From Planctomycetota bacterium (GTDB lineage: Bacteria; Planctomycetota; Planctomycetia; Pirellulales; Lacipirellulaceae): 5,569 nt of DNA. This document shows, one piece after another, positions 1 to 5,569 of the stretch. Numbering within the stretch: position 1 is the stretch's first letter; each line of letters opens with the position of its first letter. The notes below the pieces were generated by a model. That model did not search any database. It saw only the letters and a list, made by a program, of their open reading frames with translations, and was not told the DNA's origin. The position numbers were made by a program, and so were the translations under genes. The stretch is from positions 1 to 5,569 of the forward strand of contig JAADIN010000251.1 in NCBI GenBank assembly GCA_013151315.1, given 5' to 3'.

Positions 1-853
1 AATTGTCTTGCTTGGTGGCATAGAATTGCGACAAGTCGATGCCGCCCCGCTGTTCTTCCTCGCACAGCTTCAGCCGGGCTTCAAGCTGCTCGACGCGGCG
101 TGCCAGCGAGGGTAGCAGCCGCTCCTCGGGATCAGCCCGCTTGGTCCGCGGGACTTGCGGATAACCCAACTGGCGTCCCATCGCGGCAAACAGCAGCAGG
201 GGCTCTTTTTTCCGATTGGCCCAAGCGACCCGACCCTCTTGTCGGCCAAAGAGCAGCAGCGAGCGATCGGCCTTCTGGGCGGGGTCGATCTGACCCATCC
301 GGTCGATATAGAATTCGCTGCGGACGTAGACCATGTCGGCCAGATCGACGATGCCGATTTGCCGGCGGACAATCTGAATCCAATCTCGCCAGGACGGATC
401 GTAGGAGGGGTCGCCAGCCATCGCTTCGAGCCCCTCGTCGTAGCCCAGCCGGTTGCGGCAGAGCGACTCGAACTGATACAGAAATAGCCCCTGGCGAGAC
501 AGCTTTTCGTCGCAGCGGTACTCCGCCTCGCGAGCGAGGATCTTGAGCCCGATATGCAAATCAAACTGTCGGCGATCGTTTTCCGCCTCGCTGATCACAT
601 AGCTCTGAAATGGCGTGAAATAATGGCTTAGCCGCTTCATGCCAGCCGAAAAAACCCCTTCATGGAGGAGTTCGGAGAGCAAGAATTCGATCGCGATGGG
701 CAATTTGGTGGTCGCCAAAATTTCTTCCCGAACCGAAGCAAGCACTTCTTGAGCCGGCTCGTTTTCCACGAGCCGATTGCCCAGCACGGTAAAAAAATAA
801 GCCTGCTCGATATACTCCTCGCGCTCAAGCGGCGAAATGGCCTCTTCTCCCAT
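1..853 (-). CDS. Conserved planctomycete-type protein of unknown function (3' end cut off by window edge)
   Basis: The frame stays open from the ATG at 853 to the left edge: 284 residues are visible and no stop is reached. The start is well supported. It overlaps the hydrolase stop as TGATG, and a GGAGG sits 6 nt upstream (864-860) inside the hydrolase's last codons. The protein is acidic and mostly helical-looking. It begins MGEEAISPLEREEYIEQAYF, has aromatic-rich middle segments (YFTPFQSYVI at 78-87; FYIDRMGQID at 181-190) and a predicted coiled coil near residues 245-270 (RRVEQLEARLKL). There is no signal peptide or membrane segment, so it is probably cytosolic. From memory it resembles a conserved unknown family of Planctomycetes that ends shortly after a GIDLSQFY-like motif, here at 271-278. 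If so, only a few residues are missing. I cannot assign a function. Coupling to the hydrolase suggests co-expression. Confidence 0.85.
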   Translation of the reverse strand, partial: MGEEAISPLEREEYIEQAYFFTVLGNRLVENEPAQEVLASVREEILATTKLPIAIEFLLSELLHEGVFSAGMKRLSHYFTPFQSYVISEAENDRRQFDLHIGLKILAREAEYRCDEKLSRQGLFLYQFESLCRNRLGYDEGLEAMAGDPSYDPSWRDWIQIVRRQIGIVDLADMVYVRSEFYIDRMGQIDPAQKADRSLLLFGRQEGRVAWANRKKEPLLLFAAMGRQLGYPQVPRTKRADPEERLLPSLARRVEQLEARLKLCEEEQRGGIDLSQFYATKQDN

Positions 854-1743
854 CACTCCCCTCCCGACGGCAACTGCTCAGCAAGAAACGTCGCACACTT
901 CTCGAGCGCCGTACGGTCGAGCATGGCCAAGACGTGCCCCGTGTTGGGCACCACGTACAGCTCGGAAGACACTCCCACACTTTTCAAATCTCGGCACATC
1001 GTCACGGGGCTCGCCATCGGCACCAAGTCATCTTTCTCGCCATGAAAGAAAAACATCGGCGGGTCGTCGGCCGAAACAAACTCGGCCGGCGAGGCGAGGC
1101 GATATTGCTCGGCCTGCTGGCGCCGCGTGCCTCCCAGCCAAAACGACAGCATTTTTAAGTCTAAGGGCATGGTTCGAAAATCACAGGGGGCTCCCCCGAC
1201 CGCAATGGCTTGCAAGCGCGTACTGGGCGTATCGGCGAGAACCGAATCGCCTTCGAGCCCGTCGTCGGCATCGGTCGTTCCCAGCAAAGCGACCAGCTGA
1301 GCGCCTGCCGAATAGCCAAATCCGCCGATCTGCTCGGGATCGATTTTCAGACGTTCTGCATGGCGACGCATCCAGCGGACGGCCACCTTGCAATCTTCGA
1401 TCTGAGCCGGGAATTGATGTGCCGGGGCAAGCCGATAGCTGATCGCTACGGCCGTCATGCCGCGGCTGGCGAGCATCTGGGCAAACCCCGAAAGCTGGGC
1501 CCGGGTGCCCATGTACCAAGCTCCTCCATGAACGACCAAGACGCCCGGAAAGGGCCCTTTTCCCTCGGGGACGTACAAATCGGCCTTCAGCGGCCCCGAA
1601 TCTCGCTCGACGTAAACCTCGCCAAAATGCGACTCATACTCCCGGGCGGACACCGTTTGCAGGGCACAACCCCCCACAAACAGAGCCAGCACGACGCTAC
1701 AGGCGTTTCGTTTTACCATTCGAGAAGTTCTCCGAGAGCTCAT
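853..1743 (-). CDS. Predicted lipoprotein alpha/beta-hydrolase (esterase/lipase-like)
   Basis: A serine hydrolase of the alpha/beta-hydrolase fold, closest in pattern to carboxylesterases and BD-FAE/HSL-like esterases. Numbered from the ATG at 1743 (296 aa): HGG of the oxyanion hole at 72-74, nucleophile elbow GYSAG at 143-147 (Ser145), catalytic Asp238 in HGEKDDLVP, and His270 in NTGH. The whole triad is intact. The N-terminus is basic, then hydrophobic (ACSVVLALFVGGC), and ends in a lipobox-like V-G-G-C with Cys26, so lipid anchoring is likely. Three in-frame ATGs exist (1764, 1743, 1719). I chose 1743 because AGGA lies 5 nt upstream and the best promoter would start transcription near 1757, excluding 1764. 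The ATG at 1719 also has GGAG upstream and keeps the signal peptide, so it remains possible. The substrate cannot be told: short-chain esters, acetylated sugars or peptides are all compatible. Confidence 0.88.
   Translation of the reverse strand: MSSRRTSRMVKRNACSVVLALFVGGCALQTVSAREYESHFGEVYVERDSGPLKADLYVPEGKGPFPGVLVVHGGAWYMGTRAQLSGFAQMLASRGMTAVAISYRLAPAHQFPAQIEDCKVAVRWMRRHAERLKIDPEQIGGFGYSAGAQLVALLGTTDADDGLEGDSVLADTPSTRLQAIAVGGAPCDFRTMPLDLKMLSFWLGGTRRQQAEQYRLASPAEFVSADDPPMFFFHGEKDDLVPMASPVTMCRDLKSVGVSSELYVVPNTGHVLAMLDRTALEKCATFLAEQLPSGGE
856..865 (-). promoter_or_regulatory. Shine-Dalgarno sequence of the left-edge gene, inside the hydrolase 3' end
   Basis: The minus strand reads GGGAGGGGAG immediately before TGATG. 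The GGAGG core (864-860) ends 6 nt before the ATG. It lies within the hydrolase codons for Pro-Ser-Gly-Gly-Glu, so ribosomes finishing the hydrolase pass straight over the next gene's binding site, as expected for translational coupling. Confidence 0.7.
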
Positions 1744-1763
1744 GGTCTTCCTAGGGGCCGCCA

Positions 1764-1792
1764 CTTATAATACTCGTTGACACTCGTGGGAA
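1764..1792 (-). promoter_or_regulatory. Candidate sigma-70-type promoter for the hydrolase operon
   Basis: On the minus strand, TTCCCA (1792-1787; 4 of 6 to TTGACA) is followed after 17 nt by TATAAG (1769-1764; 5 of 6 to TATAAT). Transcription would begin near 1757, about 14 nt before the ATG at 1743. The -35 match is modest, and planctomycete promoters are not well enough defined to be sure. Confidence 0.35.
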
Positions 1793-1805
1793 CGGCAAGA
1801 ATAGT
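1777..1805 (+). promoter_or_regulatory. Candidate sigma-70-type promoter for ribBA
   Basis: A perfect TTGACA at 1777-1782 is followed after exactly 17 nt by AATAGT at 1800-1805 (4 of 6 to TATAAT). Transcription would begin near 1812, leaving a leader of about 38 nt before the ribBA ATG. Such a leader is too short for an FMN riboswitch. The -35 element lies inside the spacer of the opposing hydrolase promoter candidate. Confidence 0.45.
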
Positions 1806-1849
1806 TGAATACTGGAAATTCGAAGCTTCACAATTACGGAAAACCCTTC

Positions 1850-3061
1850 ATGGCAAGCACTTTTTCAACCATCGAAGAAGCGGTCGCCGCTATCAGTCGC
1901 GGAGAAATTGTCGTCGTCGTCGATGCGGAAGACCGCGAAAACGAAGGCGACTTCGTTTGTGCCGCTGAAAAAATTACGACTGCTAGCGTCAATTTCATGA
2001 TCACCCACGGTCGAGGGCAGCTTTGCATGCCGATCCTCCCCGAAGTGAGCAAGCGATTGCAATTGCAGCCCATGGTCGAAGACAACACGGCTCCGCTGGG
2101 CACCAACTACACCGTGCCGGTCGACCATCACACCAGCCGCACCGGCATCACGGCCGGCGAACGCGCCTGCACGATTCTCGAATTGTGCAATCCGAAAAGC
2201 GTCCCTTCCGATTTCCATCGCCCGGGCCACCTCTTTCCGCTCGTGGCGAAAGAAGGGGGCGTCTTACGCCGAGCCGGCCACACCGAAGCAGCCGTCGATC
2301 TGGCACGCATGGCAGGGCTCATACCCGCCGGGGCGCTGTGCGAAATCCTCGATCAGCACGGCGACCGGGCTACCCGCGACGAATTGCACGATTTGGCAGA
2401 GAAATTTAATTTGCCAATCATTTCAATCGAACAGTTGATCGCCCATCGCCGGGTTCGCGAAGAGCTCGTCTATCGCCAAGCCGAAGCGCGGCTGCCCACC
2501 CGTTATGGCGAAGGCACGATCATCTCCTATGGCGTGAAGTACGAGTCGCAAGAGCCGGTCGTCTTTGTCATCGGAGATCCTACCAAGGTCCCCGCACCGC
2601 TGGTGCGTTTGCACTCCTCGTGCTTCACGGGCGACCTACTCGAGTCGCTCCGCTGTGACTGCGGCGACCAACTGCACATGGCCCTCGACATGATCCGCCG
2701 CGAAGGCTGCGGCGTACTCGTCTACCTGCCGCAAGAAGGCCGCGGCATCGGGCTGGTCGAAAAAATCAAGGCCTACAAACTGCAAGACGAAGGTCTCGAC
2801 ACGGTCGAAGCCAATTTGGCGCTCGGTTTTAAGGCCGACTCACGCGACTACGGCGTCGGCATCCAGCTACTCAAAGATTTGGGGCTCACCAAAGTGCGAC
2901 TGCTGACGAACAACCCCAAGAAGACCGACGCATTTATTTACGGCGGTTTTGATTTGGAGGTGGTCGACCAGGTGCCGATCGTGCCGCCCATCCATCCGCA
3001 GAACGCCGACTATCTGGCGACCAAGCGCGACAAGCTGGGGCACCATTTACCGCGCGAATGA
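1850..3061 (+). CDS. ribBA: Bifunctional 3,4-dihydroxy-2-butanone-4-phosphate synthase / GTP cyclohydrolase II
   Basis: This 403-aa fusion catalyses both committed entry steps of riboflavin synthesis in the cytosol. The RibB half makes DHBP from ribulose 5-phosphate; the RibA half opens GTP to the diaminopyrimidine. RibB spans about residues 5-203: the Mg-binding acidic loop DAEDRENEGD at 25-34, TGIT at 98-101, DFHRPGHLFPL at 121-131 and HTEAAVDLARMAG at 144-156. RibA spans about 208-400: zinc ligands Cys258, Cys269 and Cys271 in SCFTGD and RCDCGDQ, the catalytic loop PQEGRGIGL at 294-302 with Arg298, TVEAN at 318-322 and TNNPKK at 353-358. Length is normal for bacterial fusions and no key residue is missing. 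The ATG at 1850 fits the family N-terminus; an in-frame TTG at 1805 would add 15 unrelated residues and overlaps the promoter. The ribosome site is weak (GGA about 9 nt upstream). It is followed after 3 nt by a small gene. Confidence 0.97.
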   Translation: MASTFSTIEEAVAAISRGEIVVVVDAEDRENEGDFVCAAEKITTASVNFMITHGRGQLCMPILPEVSKRLQLQPMVEDNTAPLGTNYTVPVDHHTSRTGITAGERACTILELCNPKSVPSDFHRPGHLFPLVAKEGGVLRRAGHTEAAVDLARMAGLIPAGALCEILDQHGDRATRDELHDLAEKFNLPIISIEQLIAHRRVREELVYRQAEARLPTRYGEGTIISYGVKYESQEPVVFVIGDPTKVPAPLVRLHSSCFTGDLLESLRCDCGDQLHMALDMIRREGCGVLVYLPQEGRGIGLVEKIKAYKLQDEGLDTVEANLALGFKADSRDYGVGIQLLKDLGLTKVRLLTNNPKKTDAFIYGGFDLEVVDQVPIVPPIHPQNADYLATKRDKLGHHLPRE

Positions 3062-3064
3062 CCT

Positions 3065-3412
3065 ATGCTGCATTTCCACGTCAATGTTTTTGGGCAGCCC
3101 TTTGCGATCACCTGGGAACAGGCAGCCGAGTCGCTTGAAGCTCTGCCCCGCATGATTTTCGAGCCCGATGGTTCCTGGGTCTGGTCCGGCGGCGCAGGAG
3201 AAACTCGCTGGCAAATCGATGGGCATCTCTTCGATTTTGAAGATCGTCTGCACCGCGTTGAGCTGCGCGGAGAATGTCCCGAGGAAGCGTTCAACCAGAT
3301 GCTTGCTTGTTTCGGCTGGCCTCGGGCGGAACTGACGTTCGAGCAAGTGTTGGAAGGCGTAACGCTCGACGAAAAAGCGTTTCGTCGAGCGGCAGTTTTT
3401 TCGACAGGATGA
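3065..3412 (+). CDS. Small conserved protein of unknown function downstream of ribBA
   Basis: This 115-aa frame starts 3 nt after the ribBA stop. No ribosome-binding site is visible, so translation probably depends on ribosomes finishing ribBA. The protein is rich in Trp and Phe (starts MLHFHVNVFGQPFAITWEQA), with a likely beta-rich core around FEPDGSWVW at 36-44 and RWQIDGHLFDFEDRLHRVEL at 53-72, then CPEEAFNQML and FGWP at 75-89. There is no signal peptide or membrane segment. From memory it resembles a small planctomycete family sharing a WQIDG...VEL...FGWP pattern; its function is unknown to me. The last codons are odd: they encode a perfect hairpin with a T-run, and the final residues TG and the stop come from a 9-bp repeat. 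The extreme C-terminus may therefore have been replaced or shifted by repeat insertion. Confidence 0.8.
   Translation: MLHFHVNVFGQPFAITWEQAAESLEALPRMIFEPDGSWVWSGGAGETRWQIDGHLFDFEDRLHRVELRGECPEEAFNQMLACFGWPRAELTFEQVLEGVTLDEKAFRRAAVFSTG
3363..3401 (+). terminator. Probable intrinsic terminator inside the last codons of the 115-aa gene
   Basis: A perfect 12-bp inverted repeat (CGCTCGACGAAA at 3363-3374, TTTCGTCGAGCG at 3380-3391) surrounds a 5-nt loop AAGCG. It is followed by GCAG and then six T's at 3396-3401. This is the expected end of the ribBA transcript. The 4-nt gap between stem and T-run is longer than ideal, and the stem overlaps codons 100-109 of the gene, so termination efficiency is uncertain. 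Confidence 0.55.
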
Positions 3413-3429
3413 ACAGGATCGACAGGATA
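3403..3429. repeat. Three tandem 9-bp units sharing ACAGGAT
   Basis: Units GACAGGATG, AACAGGATC and GACAGGATA follow each other without gaps; the ACAGGAT core recurs at 3404, 3413 and 3422. The stop codon of the small gene (TGA at 3410-3412) spans the first junction. From memory, arrays of this AACAGGAT/GACAGGAT type occur dispersed between genes in Planctomycetes and some other bacteria. No transposase is linked to it here. Confidence 0.75.
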
Positions 3430-3862
3430 GAGGTTTCTCGATCTCCTCGTGCGGTGGGCCCTCCTTTGGGCATGGGGTTTTGTGACATAAGGACAGAACT
3501 CAGGGGCTGGTCCGCGAAAAAATGCTTTTTCTTAGGCTTGCCGGTTGATTGTTTGTGGTGAGTTTAGGCACGAAAACAGGAACGTGCGTTGAGCGGACAA
3601 AAGGGTTGAGAGCCTGGGGATTTGTTTTCGGTTATCAAAGAGCTTGCAACACAAAAGGTGCGTAGCGACGATTATTGCGTATCGAGTTTGAGAAAGCGAA
3701 CGTTTTTTTTGGCCACCAGTTGTGTTGCCACGCAGTCCACGGGCGACAGCCGGTTACCCCGGGCGGCGGCTCAACTCGCTGGGGCTCGCCGAGCCTTGCC
3801 CGGGGCTAAATCTATTGCCTAACCAAAATAGCCGCGAGGCGGACAGATCGCCAAAACCCCAT
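3430..3862. other. Intergenic region without a convincing gene
   Basis: These 433 bases separate two convergent genes. Short open frames exist at 3622-3822 and 3722-3955 on the plus strand, but they lack ribosome sites and plausible protein composition, and the second runs through the GC-rich repeat and into the opposing gene. Visible structure is limited: a 5-bp hairpin GCACG/CGTGC (3568-3572/3583-3587), a run of eight T's (3703-3710) with no strong stem before it, and the inverted repeat at 3757-3805. A weak stem CCGC/GCGG (3832-3835/3839-3842), followed on the minus strand by TATTTT, might end transcription of the right-hand gene. I recognise no tRNA, rRNA or known small RNA. Confidence 0.6.
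3757..3805. repeat. GC-rich imperfect inverted repeat, probably part of a dispersed intergenic element
   Basis: Outer arms CCCCGGGC (3757-3764) and GCCCGGGG (3798-3805) are perfectly complementary, and inner arms GGCTC (3768-3772) and GAGCC (3791-3795) continue the stem after a small bulge. The loop side contains a further near-palindrome, GGCTCG-C-CGAGCC at 3783-3795. No T-run follows on either strand, so it is a poor terminator candidate. The surrounding stretch, roughly 3703-3830, looks like intergenic sequence I recall recurring in Pirellulales genomes; this was not checked. Confidence 0.55.
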
Positions 3863-5569
3863 TCATTCCACATCTTCTTTCACGGTCGACCAAATCACCC
3901 AATCGCCATCGCGCTTACGTACGTCGGATGGCGACATATCTTCGGTGATCGGTGAAGGTGACTGAACATTGTAGGGTTCGGCACCCTCAGGTCGTCGTCC
4001 ACCATCGTCGTCGGTATCGGTACCAAGGCTGTACACCACAACGGCCTCTTCCGAAGTGCGGTAGCCCAGCGGTCCGCCATTGATGCGGTCCACCGGTACT
4101 TCAGGCAACCAGCGTGGTGAGAGTTGTTTCAGCGACTCGGGCCACTTGCCGTGCTCTCGGCGATAGAGCTCTAGGGCGATGCCGACCTGTGTGCCTTCGC
4201 GATGGCCAGCGCTGCGCTCTAGCGCCATGTGGACTACCTGGGTTGCAGGCATGAGCAGTGTCAGTGGCATGTATTTTATTTGTCCCCATTGAGAGCGAGA
4301 GAGCTGATCCAGCCGATTCACATGGTCGGTAATTTGCCAGAGCGGTTTTGAGGAGTTGGATAGTTCTTGCTGCCAGAGTTCGTTGTAGATTGCAAACTGC
4401 TCTTCTTGGGAGGCAATGAACCAATTGATTGCAGGCAAGCCGATGCCAAGCCAAATTCGCTGCGCGCGGTCGGCTCTTTTGTCAGTCTTTCCATCGCTAG
4501 AGAATACCACTCGTCCAAGGTGGCCAAGATAGAGCGCGCCCTTGTGCGTAACGCGACCACTGTTGCCATAGATGCGCTGCATGGTGTCGAGCATAAGCAT
4601 CCGCTCGCCTTCAAGCCAATAGTCTAGCGATGGTTCAATTGCGGCAACGCTGTGTGCAAGAGCGACAAGCTGTTCGTCAGAAAAAAGCTCAGGATCGTTG
4701 CGAAGAATGTTTTCGATTGCGCCAAGTGCCCTCCGCTCGATCGCAAACGAGTTCAGCGCCGCGACGAGCCAGGGCGATTCTTGCACATGCTGTACGACGC
4801 GGAGACAGGCGGTCAGGTCGTCGTGGGCCCGCTGGGTGTCGTCCGACTCGGCGGCAAGTAGGGCATCGCCCGCCAGCAAAATACCCGCATGGTTGAGTAC
4901 CTGCACATACCCGATACGTACGCCGATTAGTTCCGGCGGTTCGCCATTGGAAGTGGGCGTTGGCGACAGGACGCCGAGCAACTTCGCGTCTTCGGGTAGA
5001 GGGGATCGGCTTATGGTAAAACCGAGCCACGGTGCGACGGTAGCTTTTCTTAGTTCTGCGAATTGCGGCTGGTGCTCTGCAAAAAAATCGCGAAGCTCCG
5101 AACCTTTGTCTTTGTCGTCGAGTAAAGAAGCGATATCAGTCTGATGCCAAAAAAAATGGAGTGGCTGTGGCGGCTGAGCATCACGCCACCCGAGCGCGAG
5201 CATTGCCTCGCGGTAGTGCGGCCACGCTGATTCGCCTTGGGAGTGGGCGTCGGTCTGGTGGTTGATGACCGCCAGATAGTCGGTGTCGAGCGTTGGTTGT
5301 TCGGTCAACATGTAGAATGCGAGCAACACGTAGACCACAAGAAAACAGCCGAGGAACCAGCAGCAGGCGTGGAGTGCCTTCCACCAGAGTGGGCGGTTTC
5401 GCCGCTTGGCTCGTCGTATCAGTTTTGCAGCCTGAGCGACATCGCCAAACTGGGCGACAAGCTGCTCGGCAGGGTGGCCCGCTTCCAGGCCATCTTGGAA
5501 ATGCGCAACAAGTTCCTGGGCAACGTCGATACGTTCGCCATTCCAAAGACGTGTTTTGTTGACGACATG
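3863..5569 (-). CDS. Membrane-anchored protein of unknown function with HAAS-like N-terminus and pilin-like C-terminal motif (5' end outside window)
   Basis: The frame is open from the right edge to the TGA at 3863-3865, giving 568 residues. No ATG, GTG or TTG occurs in frame before the GTG at 5338 (residue 78). Starting there would cut into the membrane segment and discard a recognisable domain, so the start lies beyond the window, probably by only a few codons. Residues 10-52 resemble the short HAAS/permease-prefix helical domain (IDVAQELVAHFQDGLEAG, then FGDVAQAAKLIRRAKRRN). A membrane helix follows at about 66-87. Residues 88-450 form a long, apparently extracytoplasmic domain I do not recognise. 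Residues 466-524 carry LELYRREHGKWPESL, LPEVPVD, PLGYR and YSLGTDTDDDGG, a pattern seen at the C-terminus of pseudopilin-like planctomycete proteins. The positive cluster RRAKRRN before the helix favours an inside N-terminus. Function unknown. Confidence 0.85.
   Translation of the reverse strand, partial: HVVNKTRLWNGERIDVAQELVAHFQDGLEAGHPAEQLVAQFGDVAQAAKLIRRAKRRNRPLWWKALHACCWFLGCFLVVYVLLAFYMLTEQPTLDTDYLAVINHQTDAHSQGESAWPHYREAMLALGWRDAQPPQPLHFFWHQTDIASLLDDKDKGSELRDFFAEHQPQFAELRKATVAPWLGFTISRSPLPEDAKLLGVLSPTPTSNGEPPELIGVRIGYVQVLNHAGILLAGDALLAAESDDTQRAHDDLTACLRVVQHVQESPWLVAALNSFAIERRALGAIENILRNDPELFSDEQLVALAHSVAAIEPSLDYWLEGERMLMLDTMQRIYGNSGRVTHKGALYLGHLGRVVFSSDGKTDKRADRAQRIWLGIGLPAINWFIASQEEQFAIYNELWQQELSNSSKPLWQITDHVNRLDQLSRSQWGQIKYMPLTLLMPATQVVHMALERSAGHREGTQVGIALELYRREHGKWPESLKQLSPRWLPEVPVDRINGGPLGYRTSEEAVVVYSLGTDTDDDGGRRPEGAEPYNVQSPSPITEDMSPSDVRKRDGDWVIWSTVKEDVE

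Noticed and set aside
100..1158. Plus-strand open frames antisense to the left-hand operon (100-546, 155-487, 662-1045, 837-1442, 934-1158)
   Set aside because: All lie opposite two well-supported minus-strand genes, show Arg/Pro/Ser-rich shadow composition and contain no recognisable motifs.
1719..1764. Tat-type twin-arginine signal (SRRTSRM) at the hydrolase N-terminus
   Set aside because: Only the SRR part matches; the hydrophobic residues expected after the arginines are missing, and the arginines are lost if translation starts at 1719. A lipoprotein signal explains the sequence better.
3274..3561. Plus-strand open frame running from the 115-aa gene into the intergenic region
   Set aside because: It is out of frame with the conserved small gene, passes through the hairpin and the 9-bp repeat, and has no start signals.
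3703..3710. T8 run as the tail of a terminator
   Set aside because: No stable stem lies directly before it on the plus strand; only a 4-bp pairing can be drawn.
3622..3955. Plus-strand short open frames at 3622-3822 and 3722-3955
   Set aside because: There is no ribosome site, the translation comes from repeat-like DNA, and the second overlaps the end of the opposing real gene.
5338..5338. GTG at 5338 as the start of the right-hand gene
   Set aside because: It falls in the middle of the membrane helix. The upstream frame stays open to the window edge and encodes a recognisable HAAS-like segment.
5181..5546. Minus-strand open frame of 121 aa at the right edge
   Set aside because: It lies in a different frame from the long membrane protein, overlaps its N-terminal coding part, and its Arg/Cys/Pro-rich composition is typical of a shadow frame.
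5520..5568. ATG at 5568-5566 on the minus strand as the gene start
   Set aside because: It is in another frame, and its product does not resemble the family. The frame of the long protein is continuous to the edge, so no frameshift needs to be invoked.

Overview
The window fits a moderately GC-rich member of the Planctomycetes, most likely near the Pirellulales. This rests on recognising protein families: two planctomycete-type conserved unknowns (left edge, and directly after the riboflavin gene), and a large membrane protein with a short N-terminal HAAS-like domain and a pilin-like C-terminal motif, an architecture I associate with this phylum. No search was run, so the placement is an inference.

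Layout. Positions 1-1743 hold a leftward two-gene unit: a predicted lipoprotein alpha/beta-hydrolase (853-1743) whose TGA stop overlaps the ATG of a conserved unknown protein that runs off the left edge (1-853). Positions 1744-1849 are a short divergent promoter region. Positions 1850-3412 hold a rightward two-gene unit: ribBA, the fused DHBP synthase/GTP cyclohydrolase II of riboflavin synthesis, then after 3 nt a 115-aa conserved unknown. The last codons of that small gene contain a perfect 12-bp hairpin followed by six T's, a probable intrinsic terminator, and its stop codon lies in a triple 9-bp repeat. Positions 3430-3862 have no convincing gene, only dispersed-repeat-like sequence with a GC-rich inverted repeat. 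From 3863 to the right edge a leftward gene encodes a membrane-anchored protein of unknown function; its start lies just beyond the window.

How the genes fit together. ribBA catalyses both committed entry steps to riboflavin (from GTP and from ribulose 5-phosphate), but no other rib gene and no FMN riboswitch is visible, so it seems to be a stand-alone housekeeping locus. The hydrolase is probably exported and may act on an ester substrate; its tightly coupled partner looks cytosolic and is unassigned. The right-hand gene converges on the ribBA unit and appears independent. I see no mobile element, CRISPR array, RNA gene or defence system. The unusual material is mainly in the intergenic and gene-end sequences.
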